Below the pieces are notes generated by a model. The model was not told the origin of the DNA. It did no database searches and saw only the letters and a list, made by a program, of their open reading frames with translations. 64,000 nt of DNA from Veillonella caviae (GTDB taxonomy: Bacteria > Bacillota > Negativicutes > Veillonellales > Veillonellaceae), in the NCBI RefSeq assembly GCF_003992125.1, contig NZ_RQUY01000003.1, positions 1 through 64,000 of the forward strand, given 5' to 3'. Both the position numbers and the translations under genes were made by a program. Of the stretch, positions 35,350-45,514 are shown piece by piece. Position 1 is the first letter of the stretch. Each line of letters starts with the position of its first letter.

Positions 35350-36620
35350 TGGCGATTAGAAAACCAAGAGGTACACAAGATTTTTTGCCAGAACAAATCG
35401 TAAACTGGCATTTTATTGAAGGTCGTATGCGTGATATTTGTAAAGCCTATGGCTTTAATGAAATCCGTACACCTGTATTTGAAGATACTAAATTATTTCT
35501 TCGTGGTATTGGTGAAACTACGGATGTAGTATCAAAAGAAATGTATACATTCTCCACCGGCGATGATAAGGAGCAAAGTTATACATTGCGACCAGAAAAT
35601 ACAGCATCTGCAGTACGCGCTTATTTAGAAAATAAAGTATATGGCAAAGAAGCGTTAACGAAATGGTATTACATGGGCTCCATGTTCCGCCACGATAAAC
35701 CACAAGCCGGTCGCTATCGTGAATTCCATCAATTTGGAGCGGAAGTATTAGGTTCTCAATCGCCTGTAGTAGATAGTGAAGTTGTTTGTATGGTAGTGCA
35801 ATTATTAAAAGATTTCGGTCTTACAGAGCTTAACGTAGAGGTGAACTCTGTAGGATGTCCTACATGCCGCCCTGCATATCGACAAAAACTAATCGAGTTC
35901 TTTGAGCCTAAAAAAGAACAGTTGTGCTCTGATTGCCAAGAGCGTTTATACAAAAATCCATTGCGCATTTTAGATTGCAAAAATGAAACATGTAAAGCAT
36001 TGTCCGTAGGGGCTCCTGAAATTCATGAACATCTTTGCGAAGAATGTCACGATCATTTTGAAGAATTAAAATCATTGCTCAATGCAGCGAATATTCAATA
36101 TAATTTGAACCCTCGTTTGGTACGCGGCTTAGATTACTATACAAAGACTGCCTTTGAAGTACAATATACACCATTAGGTGCTCAAAGTGCTGTAGCCGGT
36201 GGTGGTCGTTATGATGGTCTCGTAGAGGAACTCGATGGTCCACACACACCTGCTATTGGCTTTGCTATGGGGATGGAACGTTTGTTGTTGGCTTTAGAAA
36301 AACAAAATCTTTTGCCTGAATCTGTTATTGAACCATCTGTATTTGTGGTGGCCCTCGGCGATGCGGCGAAGGTGGAAGCTTTCAAAATTTGTCAAACCCT
36401 TAGAAATGACTACGTTACCGTAGAAATGGATGGACAAGGGAAAAGCATGAAGGCACAATTAAAATATGCTAACAAAATTAATGCGAAATATGTTATCATA
36501 TTGGGTGATGATGAATTAGCAAATAAACAAGCTATTATTCGTTTTATGGAAACAAGTGAACAAGAAACAGTAGCGTTAGAATCTGTTTCTGAACGTATAA
36601 CTTCGTTGGTGAAAGGATGA
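35349..36620 (+). CDS. hisS: Histidyl-tRNA synthetase
   Basis: Class II synthetase charging tRNA-His. 423 residues. Motif 1 region (IRTPVFEDTKLFLRGIGETTDVV, partly quoted), motif 2 (FRHDKPQAGRYREFHQFG) and the histidine-specific LVRGLDYYTKTAFEV are intact; the C-terminal anticodon-binding domain follows from about residue 330. A cysteine-rich insert (CPTCRP, CSDCQ, CEECH) between 177 and 230 suggests a zinc site, as in some HisRS. Start ATG 35349 overlaps the hemZ stop and follows GGGAGG. Confidence 0.97.
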   Translation: MAIRKPRGTQDFLPEQIVNWHFIEGRMRDICKAYGFNEIRTPVFEDTKLFLRGIGETTDVVSKEMYTFSTGDDKEQSYTLRPENTASAVRAYLENKVYGKEALTKWYYMGSMFRHDKPQAGRYREFHQFGAEVLGSQSPVVDSEVVCMVVQLLKDFGLTELNVEVNSVGCPTCRPAYRQKLIEFFEPKKEQLCSDCQERLYKNPLRILDCKNETCKALSVGAPEIHEHLCEECHDHFEELKSLLNAANIQYNLNPRLVRGLDYYTKTAFEVQYTPLGAQSAVAGGGRYDGLVEELDGPHTPAIGFAMGMERLLLALEKQNLLPESVIEPSVFVVALGDAAKVEAFKICQTLRNDYVTVEMDGQGKSMKAQLKYANKINAKYVIILGDDELANKQAIIRFMETSEQETVALESVSERITSLVKG

Positions 36621-36628
36621 CAATTAGA

Positions 36629-38425
36629 ATGGAAACAATGCAAGGCTTGCACCGTACACACGGTTGTGGCACTATTTCTGAAGCAGAAATAGGTAAAGAG
36701 GTAGTATTATGTGGTTGGGTAGAACGTCGTCGTGACCATGGTGGTTTGATTTTCTTGGATTTACGCGATCGTTCTGGCGTAGTTCAAGTTGTAGCGTCCC
36801 CAGATCACAATGTGGAATCGTTCCACAAAGCAGAAGATGTACGTAATGAATACGTTCTTTGCGTGCGCGGTAAAATTACAAAACGCGATGAATCTGCTGT
36901 AAATCCTAACTTGCCTACAGGGGCTTATGAAATGTATTGTGAAGAACTTCGCGTGTTAAATACGGCGAAAACCCCTCCATTCTACATTCAAGATGATATC
37001 GATGTAGATGAAAATATTCGTTTAAAATATCGTTATCTCGATTTACGTCGCCCAGAAATGCAACGCAATTTGATTTTGCGTCACAAAGTGACAAAAGCAA
37101 TGCGCGATTTCTTTGATAGTCGCGATTTCTTGGAAATTGAAACTCCAATGCTTACTAAATCTACACCAGAAGGGGCTCGCGATTACCTCGTTCCATCTCG
37201 TGTAAATGCTGGTACATTCTATGCACTGCCACAATCTCCACAAATTTTTAAACAAATTTTGATGGTTGCAGGCTATGAAAAATATTTCCAAATTGTCCGT
37301 TGCTTCCGAGATGAAGATTTGCGCGCCGATCGTCAACCTGAGTTCACTCAATTGGACTTGGAAATGAGCTTTGTAGACGAAGAAGATATGTACGCATTAT
37401 TGGAGCAAATGATTGCTGATGTATTCAAAGCTGCATTAGGTAAAGATATCCCTTTGCCAATGCCTCGCATTACTTGGGACGAAGCAATGGATAAATATGG
37501 TTCTGATAAACCAGATCTTCGTTTCGGTATGGAATTTACCGATGTTACAGATCTTGTAAAAGATACTGAATTTAAAGTATTCCGATCTGTTATTGACAAT
37601 GGTGGCGTTGTCAAAGGCATCGTTGTGCCTGGCGATGCAGGCATTCCTCGTCGTGAATTAGACGATTTAGTAGAATATGTAAATCGTTATGGTGCAAAAG
37701 GTTTGGCTTGGGCTTGCTTCAATGAAGATGGATCCATCAAATCTCAAATTATGAAATTCTTAGGCGAAGATACGATTAAAAATATAGGCGCTAAAATGGA
37801 TGCAAAACCTGGTGATCTTGTATTGATGATTGCTGATAAACCTGCTGTTGTGGCACGTGCTCTCGGTGAATTGCGCCTTGAAATGGCTCGTCGTATGAAC
37901 ATGATTGACCAAGATAAATTAGCTTTTACATGGGTTACTGATTTCCCTATGTTCGAATACAATGAAGATGAAAAACGCTATGTTGCGATGCACCATCCGT
38001 TCACTATGCCACGTCGTGAAGACCTTGATAAATTACAATCCGACCCTGGTAGCGTAAAAGCTATCGCTTATGATATGGTATTGAATGGTGTCGAAATTGG
38101 TGGCGGTTCTTTGCGGATTTATCAATCTGACGTACAAGAAAAAGTATTTGCTGCTATTGGTTTATCAGAGGAAGAGGCAAAATCTAAGTTTGGTTTTATG
38201 CTTGATGCATTCCAATACGGTGCACCACCTCATGCAGGCTGTGCATTTGGTTTGGATCGTCTTGTTATGTTGATGGCAAAACGCCAATCTATTCGCGACG
38301 TAATTGCATTCCCTAAAACACAATCTGCATCTGATGTTATGAGCCAAGCTCCATCAGAAGTAGAACCTAAACAATTAAAAGAATTACATATTAAAACAGA
38401 TGTAGAAAAAGAAAAACTCGTTTAA
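36629..38425 (+). CDS. aspS: Aspartyl-tRNA synthetase
   Basis: Class IIb synthetase, about 598 residues, bacterial type with the GAD insertion domain. N-terminal OB-fold anticodon domain (about 15-105), then the catalytic core with RYLDLRRP, FRDEDLRADRQPEFTQ and the C-terminal GFGLDR-like AFGLDRLVMLM motif. The ATG at 36629 has AAAGGA 12 bases upstream; ATG 36617, overlapping hisS by 4, is possible. The wide bacterial AspRS may also charge tRNA-Asn; whether it is discriminating cannot be read here. Followed by 6S RNA. Confidence 0.96.
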   Translation: METMQGLHRTHGCGTISEAEIGKEVVLCGWVERRRDHGGLIFLDLRDRSGVVQVVASPDHNVESFHKAEDVRNEYVLCVRGKITKRDESAVNPNLPTGAYEMYCEELRVLNTAKTPPFYIQDDIDVDENIRLKYRYLDLRRPEMQRNLILRHKVTKAMRDFFDSRDFLEIETPMLTKSTPEGARDYLVPSRVNAGTFYALPQSPQIFKQILMVAGYEKYFQIVRCFRDEDLRADRQPEFTQLDLEMSFVDEEDMYALLEQMIADVFKAALGKDIPLPMPRITWDEAMDKYGSDKPDLRFGMEFTDVTDLVKDTEFKVFRSVIDNGGVVKGIVVPGDAGIPRRELDDLVEYVNRYGAKGLAWACFNEDGSIKSQIMKFLGEDTIKNIGAKMDAKPGDLVLMIADKPAVVARALGELRLEMARRMNMIDQDKLAFTWVTDFPMFEYNEDEKRYVAMHHPFTMPRREDLDKLQSDPGSVKAIAYDMVLNGVEIGGGSLRIYQSDVQEKVFAAIGLSEEEAKSKFGFMLDAFQYGAPPHAGCAFGLDRLVMLMAKRQSIRDVIAFPKTQSASDVMSQAPSEVEPKQLKELHIKTDVEKEKLV

Positions 38426-38486
38426 TCTAAAGTGGTGTATACCACAAATAGTCCGCAAGAATTTGCATTTTCATAAATGTCAAGTC

Positions 38487-38515
38487 TTGAAAATAACGAA
38501 TCTTTTTGATACTAT
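38487..38515 (+). promoter_or_regulatory. Promoter of 6S RNA
   Basis: TTGAAA (38487-38492), 17-base spacer, TACTAT (38510-38515); start expected near 38522. Confidence 0.7.
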
Positions 38516-38521
38516 TTATGT

Positions 38522-38702
38522 ATAAGATATCCCTGCCATGTGCGTGTGATATCGCAGTTTTGAGCCAACACTTTTACTTCGGGAGTCCGGTCTCTCGTCT
38601 GAACGTTACGCCCTTTGGGGACAACTGCAGGATGAGGAGGACACCCACCTGCCAACGCAGGATCAAAACGCGGTACATTACGGCATGGTGGGGCTTTTTA
38701 TA
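38522..38702 (+). ncRNA. ssrS: 6S RNA
   Basis: About 180 nt. 6S RNA binds the sigma-A RNA polymerase holoenzyme by mimicking an open promoter. The ends can pair (ATCCCTGCC near 38529 with GGCATGGTGGGG near 38682), and the middle holds the typical TTCGGGAGTCCGGTCTCTC, CGCCCTTTGGGGAC and GGTACATTACGGCATGGTGGGGC blocks. It lies between aspS and rarA, the same neighbourhood as Bacillus bsrA. Ends are estimates from the promoter and the closing helix. Confidence 0.85.
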
Positions 38703-38705
38703 TAG

Positions 38706-38749
38706 AAAAACCTGAAGCTTTGGTATGTGTATACCAAGGTTTTCTTTTG
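38706..38749 (+). terminator. Terminator after 6S RNA
   Basis: Stem TTGGTAT/ATACCAA (38720-38726, 38731-38737) extended by AAAACC/GGTTTT across a bulge, then a T-rich run. Confidence 0.7.
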
Positions 38750-38891
38750 TTTGAAATAGTTATTTATCATTATGTATCTATTAAATCGATATTATTGGGA
38801 GATAGGTCGTTGATTTCATGTGCTAATAGTAGTCTAATGGTTTAGTGGATAGTAATATCTATTGGTAGCATAGCGTTTTGGAGGTGATATG
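38750..38891. other. Gap between 6S RNA terminator and rarA
   Basis: Only AT-rich sequence and, at its end, the GGAGGTG site of rarA. I see no gene. Confidence 0.5.
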
Positions 38892-40196
38892 ATGGATAGT
38901 TTATTTGATGCTTTACCTACAAATCGATACGAACCTCTACCGGTCCGTATGCGGCCGACTCAACTAGATCATTTTTTTGGTCAAGAAAAAGCAGTAGGAA
39001 AGGGAACCTTTTTGCGTGCCATGGTAGAGAAGGATACTGTACCATCTATGTTATTCTATGGTCCTTGTGGCATCGGAAAAACCACATTAGCTGGCATTAT
39101 TGCAAAGGTTAGTAATAGTTATTTTGTCAATCTCAATGCTACCAATGCAGGCATCGGTGAATTGCGCAATATTATAGAAGATGCACGTAAACGCGTTCGG
39201 TCTTTACAACAACGAACTATTTTATTCCTCGATGAAATTCATCGTTTTAACAAAAGTCAACAAGATGTACTGCTACCTTGTGTAGAAGATGGCACCATTA
39301 TTTTGATTGGGGCTACTACAGAAAACCCATTTTTTGAAGTAAATCGCCCATTGTTATCACGGCTTCGATTGATTACATTAGAAGCGTTAACGCCAAAGGC
39401 AATTGGACAAATCTTAACTCGCGCTTTAACAGATTGTGAAATCGGCTTGGGTGATAGGGAACTCACTATGTCTGATGAGGTAAAAGAAGATATAGGGATC
39501 TTTGTAAATGGTGATGGGCGAATGGCTCTCAATATTTTAGAGCAAGCAGCCGCTATGGTGCCTGATAAAGGGACTATCACACTAGAGGTTATGGAAAAAG
39601 TAGTAGGTCGTCGCATTTACACATACGATAAAAAAGGCGATAGTCATTATGACACTATATCTGCTTTTATTAAAAGCATGCGCGGTTCTGATGTACAAGC
39701 TACTCTTCATTATTTAGCGCGTATGATTGAGGCTGGTGAAGATCCTAACTTTATTGCGCGCCGTATCGTCATTTGTGCCGCCGAAGATGTAGGTTTAGCC
39801 GATCCGCAAGCGCTCATATTAGCCAATGCAGCAGCACAGGCAGCCCATATGGTTGGTTTCCCTGAAGCTCGTATTATTTTGTCGGAAGCTGCTTGTTATG
39901 TAGCTTTAGCCCCTAAAAGTAATTCTGCTTATGTCGGCATTGACGCTGCTATATCTGATGTGCGTCACAAAGAGTGCGGTGCGATACCGGAGCATTTACG
40001 AGATAGCCATTATAGTGGAGCTACTAAGCTTGGGTATGGGCTGACTTATAAATACGTCCATAACTATCCTAATGGATATGTAGAGCAACAATATTTGCCA
40101 GACTCATTAAGAGGGGTTACCTATTACGAAGGAATTCGTAGAGGTCGAGAAGCGACCTTGTTAGAGAATTGGGAACAACATAGAAATGGTAAATAG
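38892..40196 (+). CDS. rarA: RarA/MgsA replication-associated recombination ATPase
   Basis: AAA+ protein related to clamp loaders that acts at stalled forks. About 434 residues. Walker A GPCGIGKTT (about 57-65), Walker B FLDEIHRF, sensor 1 GATTENPFFEVN, and the C-terminal MgsA domain with ARRIVICAAEDVGLADP. Two ATGs are adjacent (38889 and 38892); the second has the better 7-base spacing from GGAGG at 38880-38884. Aspartyl-tRNA synthetase, 6S RNA and rarA form a conserved order. Confidence 0.94.
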   Translation: MDSLFDALPTNRYEPLPVRMRPTQLDHFFGQEKAVGKGTFLRAMVEKDTVPSMLFYGPCGIGKTTLAGIIAKVSNSYFVNLNATNAGIGELRNIIEDARKRVRSLQQRTILFLDEIHRFNKSQQDVLLPCVEDGTIILIGATTENPFFEVNRPLLSRLRLITLEALTPKAIGQILTRALTDCEIGLGDRELTMSDEVKEDIGIFVNGDGRMALNILEQAAAMVPDKGTITLEVMEKVVGRRIYTYDKKGDSHYDTISAFIKSMRGSDVQATLHYLARMIEAGEDPNFIARRIVICAAEDVGLADPQALILANAAAQAAHMVGFPEARIILSEAACYVALAPKSNSAYVGIDAAISDVRHKECGAIPEHLRDSHYSGATKLGYGLTYKYVHNYPNGYVEQQYLPDSLRGVTYYEGIRRGREATLLENWEQHRNGK

Positions 40197-40273
40197 ACCC
40201 CCTCTTTATGGTATAATATAATGATAAGTTAATTGCAGTATTTAGTTTTTATAGTAAGGGGTATTATTGAGTT

Positions 40274-43066
40274 ATGGCAGAAGAAAAAAAGACTTCTTCC
40301 CGAGGTCGCAAACCGCGTAAAAAGCGTGCCACACCGGTTCCTCAAAAAGAGGGGTTCTCCCTTCGCAATGAGGTAAAAGGTCTTATTATTATCGGCTTTG
40401 CCATTTTAGCATTATTAGGGTATTTTGGTTTAGACCTAGGTATCGTCGGGGATATTTTAACGGGCATATTCCGCTATGGATTTGGCTTTGGGGGCTTTAT
40501 TCCATGCTTAGCGTTATTATGGTTAGGATGGCGCTTATTATATAGCGGTTTATTTATGTCTGTTACAAAACGTGGTGTTGTTGTTACAATCTTCTATGCT
40601 TTGTTGATAACATTGGTGCCCTTGTGGCGTGTACCTGTAGGAGCCGAATTAGATACTACACGATTAGCTGGCGAAGGTGGTGTAGTTGGCGGTATGTTAG
40701 CCACCTTTTTTCGGTCCTTATTTGGTGAAATTGGTGCTATTTTAGTAGTTGTTGTATTAATGCTCTGCTGTGGTATTATCATTACTCGTCTATCGTTACG
40801 CAGTGGGTTACGTAAGGCAGCAGACAAAACACAAGTAGGCTTCGATATGGCTAGAGAAGTGGCTGCCGAAAAGGTAGCTGTAGCAAAAGAGGTTATCGAA
40901 GATTGGGCGGAACAGCGCAAAGAAGCAGCGCAACGTAAAGCTTACGACCGTGAAAAAGATATGCGTTTTTCTAATGCTGCAGAAGAAGCTGTGGAAACTT
41001 TAGTGGACCGTGGCATCATCGATGATAGTGATGAATTTAAAGTTACCCCTATAGATACAAGAAGGCCATCATCATTTAAAGAGTTAGCTGAAATCGAAGG
41101 GCGTAATCGTGCAGCGGAACAATTAGCCAATCGCTCCATGACATCAGGTGATGCTGATATAACCGATGAGAAATTTAATGTTGGTGATAATACTAACGCT
41201 AATGCTAAATCTCGTTGGATATTAGACGATTCTGATGATATATATGAAGAAGATGATTCTAATTCTTTCGATAATTCTTCAAGTGATGTAAATAAAGATT
41301 TTGATGAACACCTTGTTGATATAGAAAGCGTGGAATCTGATAACTCTGTGTCACTATCTGGAGATATAAATCATTCAAATATTAGCAGTACAGATCATAC
41401 AATGGACAATTCTAAATCTTATTCCTATCGTCCACTAGCTATGGAAAATATCGAAACAGATCATGTGGCTCGTCTTAATGCTGTACCTGGTACTGGATCC
41501 GCAGCTAGTAATGAAAGCTCCGGTACAGGTTTAACAGGTATGGGAATTAATGTTCCATCCTTGGCTAGTACTGCAGAAGATACGGCGCAAGTAGCGGTAT
41601 CTAAAGAGGGACAAATTCATCGAACTTATGATAGACCATATCACTTCCCAAGCTTAGACCTTTTAGCGAAAGGGGAGGAGGGAAGCAATAATAACGAAGA
41701 AGTGGCGTATAATGCGATGCGCCTTGAAGAAGTATTAGCTAGTTTTGGTATTTCTGCAAAGGTTGTGAATGCTACACAAGGTCCTACAGTAACGCGTTAT
41801 GAAATTGAACCAGCTCAAGGTGTTAAGGTAAGCCGCATCGTTAATTTAACAGATGATATCGCTCTTAACTTAGCAGCCCAACATATTCGTATGGAAGCAC
41901 CGATACCAGGTAAATCTGCTATCGGTATCGAAGTGCCAAATACAAAAACATCGGCGGTACATCTTAGGGATGTCCTTGATTGTAATGATTTTAAAGAGGC
42001 TCGTGGCGGTATTCCCGTTGGTCTTGGCAAAGATATTGCAGGTAAACCTGTCATCACAGATCTTGCTAAAATGCCTCATTTATTAGTGGCTGGTACAACT
42101 GGGTCTGGGAAATCTGTATGTGTGAATACATTGATTTCCAGTATTCTTTTTAGTCGGAAACCAGAAGAGGTAAAACTATTACTTATTGACCCTAAAATGG
42201 TTGAATTATCTATTTACAATGGTATCCCACATTTGATGGCACCTGTTGTGACAGATATGAAAAAAGCCGCTGCCGTATTGCGTTGGGCGGTGCGTGAAAT
42301 GGAAGCTCGTTACAAAGCCTTTGCTGCATCGGGCAAGCGAGATATTAAAAGCTATAATGAAGCTCATCCTAAAGAGGCTATGCCTCTTATCGTCCTCATT
42401 ATCGACGAATTGGCAGACCTTATGATGACGGCACCAGATGATATTGAGGAATCCATTAGTCGTTTAGCACAGATGGCACGGGCAGCTGGTATCCACATGG
42501 TATTGGCTACACAACGTCCGTCTGTTAACGTTATTACTGGTTCTATTAAAGCGAACGTACCGAGCCGTATTTCTTTTGCGGTAGGTTCTCAAATTGATTC
42601 CCGTACTATTCTTGATATGGCAGGTGCTGAAAAACTTCTCGGTAAAGGTGATATGCTATTTGCTCCAATTGGAGCCAATAAGCCGATTCGTGTGCAAGGT
42701 GCTTTTATCTCTGATGATGAAGTAGAACATCTCGTTGAATTTGTAAAAAAACAACGAGAACCTGAATATGATGATACGGTAACTGCAGAAGCTGATAAAG
42801 ATACAGAGAAAGAGGAAACTGGCGAAGATAATGGTGAATGGGATGAACTCTTAGAAAGAGCTGTTAATCTTGTTATGGAATCGAATCAAGCTTCTGTATC
42901 AATGTTACAACGTCGTTTCCGTATTGGGTATACTCGGGCAGGACGCTTGATTGATACTATGGAGGATTTAAAAATCGTCGGTCCTAATGTGGGCAGTAAA
43001 GCACGAGAAATTTTAATGACTCCAGAACAGGTGAAATTGCGCTATTTCCCTGATTCAGAGGAGTAG
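40274..43066 (+). CDS. ftsK: DNA translocase FtsK/SpoIIIE
   Basis: Septal motor that pumps chromosome ends during division. 930 residues: N-terminal basic tail, four membrane segments (about 32-185), a charged and then highly acidic, Ser/Asp/Asn-rich linker (about 185-450), the RecA-like motor (Walker A GTTGSGKS at 607-614, Walker B LIVLIIDELADLM near 710) and a C-terminal winged-helix gamma domain (about 860-925) that reads KOPS-like sequences. The ATG has only a distant AAGGGG; an in-frame stop lies 6 bases before it, so no longer start exists. Next gene is 12 bases on. Confidence 0.96.
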   Translation: MAEEKKTSSRGRKPRKKRATPVPQKEGFSLRNEVKGLIIIGFAILALLGYFGLDLGIVGDILTGIFRYGFGFGGFIPCLALLWLGWRLLYSGLFMSVTKRGVVVTIFYALLITLVPLWRVPVGAELDTTRLAGEGGVVGGMLATFFRSLFGEIGAILVVVVLMLCCGIIITRLSLRSGLRKAADKTQVGFDMAREVAAEKVAVAKEVIEDWAEQRKEAAQRKAYDREKDMRFSNAAEEAVETLVDRGIIDDSDEFKVTPIDTRRPSSFKELAEIEGRNRAAEQLANRSMTSGDADITDEKFNVGDNTNANAKSRWILDDSDDIYEEDDSNSFDNSSSDVNKDFDEHLVDIESVESDNSVSLSGDINHSNISSTDHTMDNSKSYSYRPLAMENIETDHVARLNAVPGTGSAASNESSGTGLTGMGINVPSLASTAEDTAQVAVSKEGQIHRTYDRPYHFPSLDLLAKGEEGSNNNEEVAYNAMRLEEVLASFGISAKVVNATQGPTVTRYEIEPAQGVKVSRIVNLTDDIALNLAAQHIRMEAPIPGKSAIGIEVPNTKTSAVHLRDVLDCNDFKEARGGIPVGLGKDIAGKPVITDLAKMPHLLVAGTTGSGKSVCVNTLISSILFSRKPEEVKLLLIDPKMVELSIYNGIPHLMAPVVTDMKKAAAVLRWAVREMEARYKAFAASGKRDIKSYNEAHPKEAMPLIVLIIDELADLMMTAPDDIEESISRLAQMARAAGIHMVLATQRPSVNVITGSIKANVPSRISFAVGSQIDSRTILDMAGAEKLLGKGDMLFAPIGANKPIRVQGAFISDDEVEHLVEFVKKQREPEYDDTVTAEADKDTEKEETGEDNGEWDELLERAVNLVMESNQASVSMLQRRFRIGYTRAGRLIDTMEDLKIVGPNVGSKAREILMTPEQVKLRYFPDSEE

Positions 43067-43078
43067 AAGGGAGGACCT

Positions 43079-43531
43079 GTGGCTGCACTAGGCGAAGAAT
43101 TGCGAAGGGAACGGGTCCGTAGGAACCTTACCTTCAAAGATGTAGAACAAGTACTACATATTAAAACGACTTATTTAGAAGCTATCGAAGATGGCAATTT
43201 TTCCGTTATTCCTGGTCGCGTATATGCTAAGGGGTTTATTCGTAATTATGGCAACTATTTAGGTCTTGATGGGGATAGATTGGTCAAAGAATATCAATGT
43301 GTTGTGGGGGAAGTCGATACTTTCACAGTACGACCTATTATGAGACAAAAAAAAGAATCCATCATTGGTGACGTGCAATCGGAATATTTAGAACATCGTA
43401 CGGCTAAACCGCGTATGTCTTTAGAAACTCGGCAAGTAAAGAGGCAGCGTTCCATTGAACAAGAACGCATTATCTTAGCAGTCATTGCCGTATGTATGAG
43501 TATATTTTTAATTTGGTTATTTCTATTTTAA
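43079..43531 (+). CDS. RodZ-like HTH membrane protein, no extracytoplasmic domain
   Basis: 150 residues: N-terminal Cro/CI-like helix-turn-helix (about 5-70; LGEELRRERVRRNLTFKDVEQ and PGRVYAKGFIRNYG), a basic linker (about 85-125) and a single C-terminal membrane segment (about 128-150) that runs to the end. In rods RodZ links MreB to the cell wall through a periplasmic domain after the TM; here that domain is missing altogether, making it tail-anchored. Start GTG 43079, RBS AAGGGAGG. It directly follows ftsK, like ymfM in Bacillus. pgsA, often next, is absent. Confidence 0.82.
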   Translation: MAALGEELRRERVRRNLTFKDVEQVLHIKTTYLEAIEDGNFSVIPGRVYAKGFIRNYGNYLGLDGDRLVKEYQCVVGEVDTFTVRPIMRQKKESIIGDVQSEYLEHRTAKPRMSLETRQVKRQRSIEQERIILAVIAVCMSIFLIWLFLF

Positions 43532-43666
43532 TTAGTTTATTAGTTAATTTTATTTATGAGAACAGTATTAGACAATTGTTCGTTAATCCTTCATTGTAGC
43601 CATGTGTGCGTTATTTGATGAGGGATCTGTTATATCTTGATTTACATCTACAAGGACGGTTTGTTA
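43532..43666. other. Gap between the RodZ-like gene and ygiQ
   Basis: AT-rich, no gene or clear terminator seen. Confidence 0.5.
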
Positions 43667-45514
43667 ATGAATACATTTTTAGTGACTGAACGGTCAGATA
43701 TGGAGAAACGGGGCTGGACCGAGCTTGACTTTGTCCTTATCAGTGGTGATGCTTATGTGGATCATCCATCCTTTGCAGCTGCTGTTATTGGCCGATATTT
43801 AGAGTCTAAGGGGTATCGTGTAGGCATTATTGACCAACCGGATTGGAATGATGTAAATGCATTTAAAAAGCTAGGCAAACCTCGATTAGCATCTTTAGTA
43901 ACTGCTGGTAATCTAGATTCTATGCTTAATAAATTTACAGCAGCCAAAAAAGTTCGGCGGGAAGATGACTACTCTCCTGGAGGTGAGTCTGGTCATCGGC
44001 CAGATCGTGCTACTCTTGTATATGCCAATCGAATGAAGGAAGCGTATCGTGATGTACCTCTTATTATTGGTGGTATTGAAGCATCGTTGAGAAGATTTGG
44101 ACATTACGATTACTGGTCGGATACGGTACGTCGATCGATTTTGGTGGATTCAAAGGCAGATGTGCTCATTTACGGAATGGGAGAATTACAAATTATAGAA
44201 TTAGCTGACGCTCTTGATGCAGGTCGATTTGAAAGTGCCTTGCCAGATATCCGAGGTATTTGCTACATGTCTAAGGATTTACCTGATGCTCCTCATGTTG
44301 TCTGTCCTTCTTATGAAAAAATCAAGGTCGATAAGCTCGCATTTGCCGATGCATTTCGTATTCAATATGATGAGCAAGACCCACATTATGGGAAAATCGT
44401 TGTACAGCAACATGGGGACCGATACATGGTGCAAAATACACCAGCATTACCACTTACACAAGAGGAAATGGATGGTGTGTATAATTTGCCTTATACTCGC
44501 ACGTGGCATCCTAAATATGATGTTAAGGGTGGAGTTCCTGCCCTTAGTGAAGTGCAATTTAGTCTTGTTAGTCAGCGTGGGTGTTTTGGTAGTTGTTCAT
44601 TCTGTGCTATTACAAATCATCAAGGGCGTATTATTCAAAATCGTAGTCATGAATCATTGATTAGAGAAGCTGAAGTGATGATTAAAATGGATAATTTTAA
44701 AGGGTATATCCATGATGTGGGAGGTCCAACGGCAAACTTTCGCCATTTAGCTTGCGACAAACAAGCAAAATATGGCGCATGTAAAGGTAAAACTTGTGCG
44801 GCCCCTGTGCCATGTGAAAATCTAAATACCGATCATAGCGATTATGTATCCTTGCTGCGTAAATTACGCAAGTTGAAAGGTGTTAAAAAGGTTTTTGTTC
44901 GCTCTGGTTTACGGTACGACTATGTATTAGCTGATAATAATAAAGCCTTTGTGAAGGAATTATGTGAGCATCATGTGAGCGGTCAGTTAAAGATAGCACC
45001 AGAACACATTTCTAATCGTGTTACAACTATGATGGGAAAAGCTGGTAAAGAAGCATTTCTCACTTTTAAAAAATGGTTTGAAGACGCTAATCACCAATTA
45101 GGTAAAAAGCAATACTTAGTACCATATTTTATGAGTTCTCATCCAGGGTGTACTTTAGATGATGCTATCGAATTAGCGGAGTTTTTACGAGATCAACATA
45201 TGTATCCTGAACAGGTGCAGGATTTTATTCCTACACCGGGCAGCTTATCAACATGTATGTATTATACAGGTATTAATCCATTAGATGGTACATCGGTGTA
45301 CGTTGCTAAAAAAGGGCGAGATAAAGCTAAGCAGCGTGCCCTTATGCAGTATAAAAATATTGAGAATTATGACCTTGTAAAAGAAGCTCTCATTGAAGGT
45401 AATCGTCGAGATTTAATTGGTTTTGGTCCGAAATGTTTAATTCCACCGCGCCCTATTGGAAGGGCAAAAGTAGGTAGACGAGCTGTATCGAGTCCTAAAA
45501 GGAGATATAGATAA
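43667..45514 (+). CDS. YgiQ-family radical SAM protein
   Basis: 615 residues (UPF0313). N-terminal domain begins FVLISGDAYVDHPSFA, typical of the family, and the radical SAM motif is CFGSCSFC (near residues 306-313), preceded by QRG. A second Cys group (ACKGKTCAAPVPC) is also conserved. Reaction unknown. The ATG 43667 follows AAGGA at 43652-43656; TTG 43637 and 43661 are poorer. Overlaps the next gene by one base. Confidence 0.9.
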   Translation: MNTFLVTERSDMEKRGWTELDFVLISGDAYVDHPSFAAAVIGRYLESKGYRVGIIDQPDWNDVNAFKKLGKPRLASLVTAGNLDSMLNKFTAAKKVRREDDYSPGGESGHRPDRATLVYANRMKEAYRDVPLIIGGIEASLRRFGHYDYWSDTVRRSILVDSKADVLIYGMGELQIIELADALDAGRFESALPDIRGICYMSKDLPDAPHVVCPSYEKIKVDKLAFADAFRIQYDEQDPHYGKIVVQQHGDRYMVQNTPALPLTQEEMDGVYNLPYTRTWHPKYDVKGGVPALSEVQFSLVSQRGCFGSCSFCAITNHQGRIIQNRSHESLIREAEVMIKMDNFKGYIHDVGGPTANFRHLACDKQAKYGACKGKTCAAPVPCENLNTDHSDYVSLLRKLRKLKGVKKVFVRSGLRYDYVLADNNKAFVKELCEHHVSGQLKIAPEHISNRVTTMMGKAGKEAFLTFKKWFEDANHQLGKKQYLVPYFMSSHPGCTLDDAIELAEFLRDQHMYPEQVQDFIPTPGSLSTCMYYTGINPLDGTSVYVAKKGRDKAKQRALMQYKNIENYDLVKEALIEGNRRDLIGFGPKCLIPPRPIGRAKVGRRAVSSPKRRYR

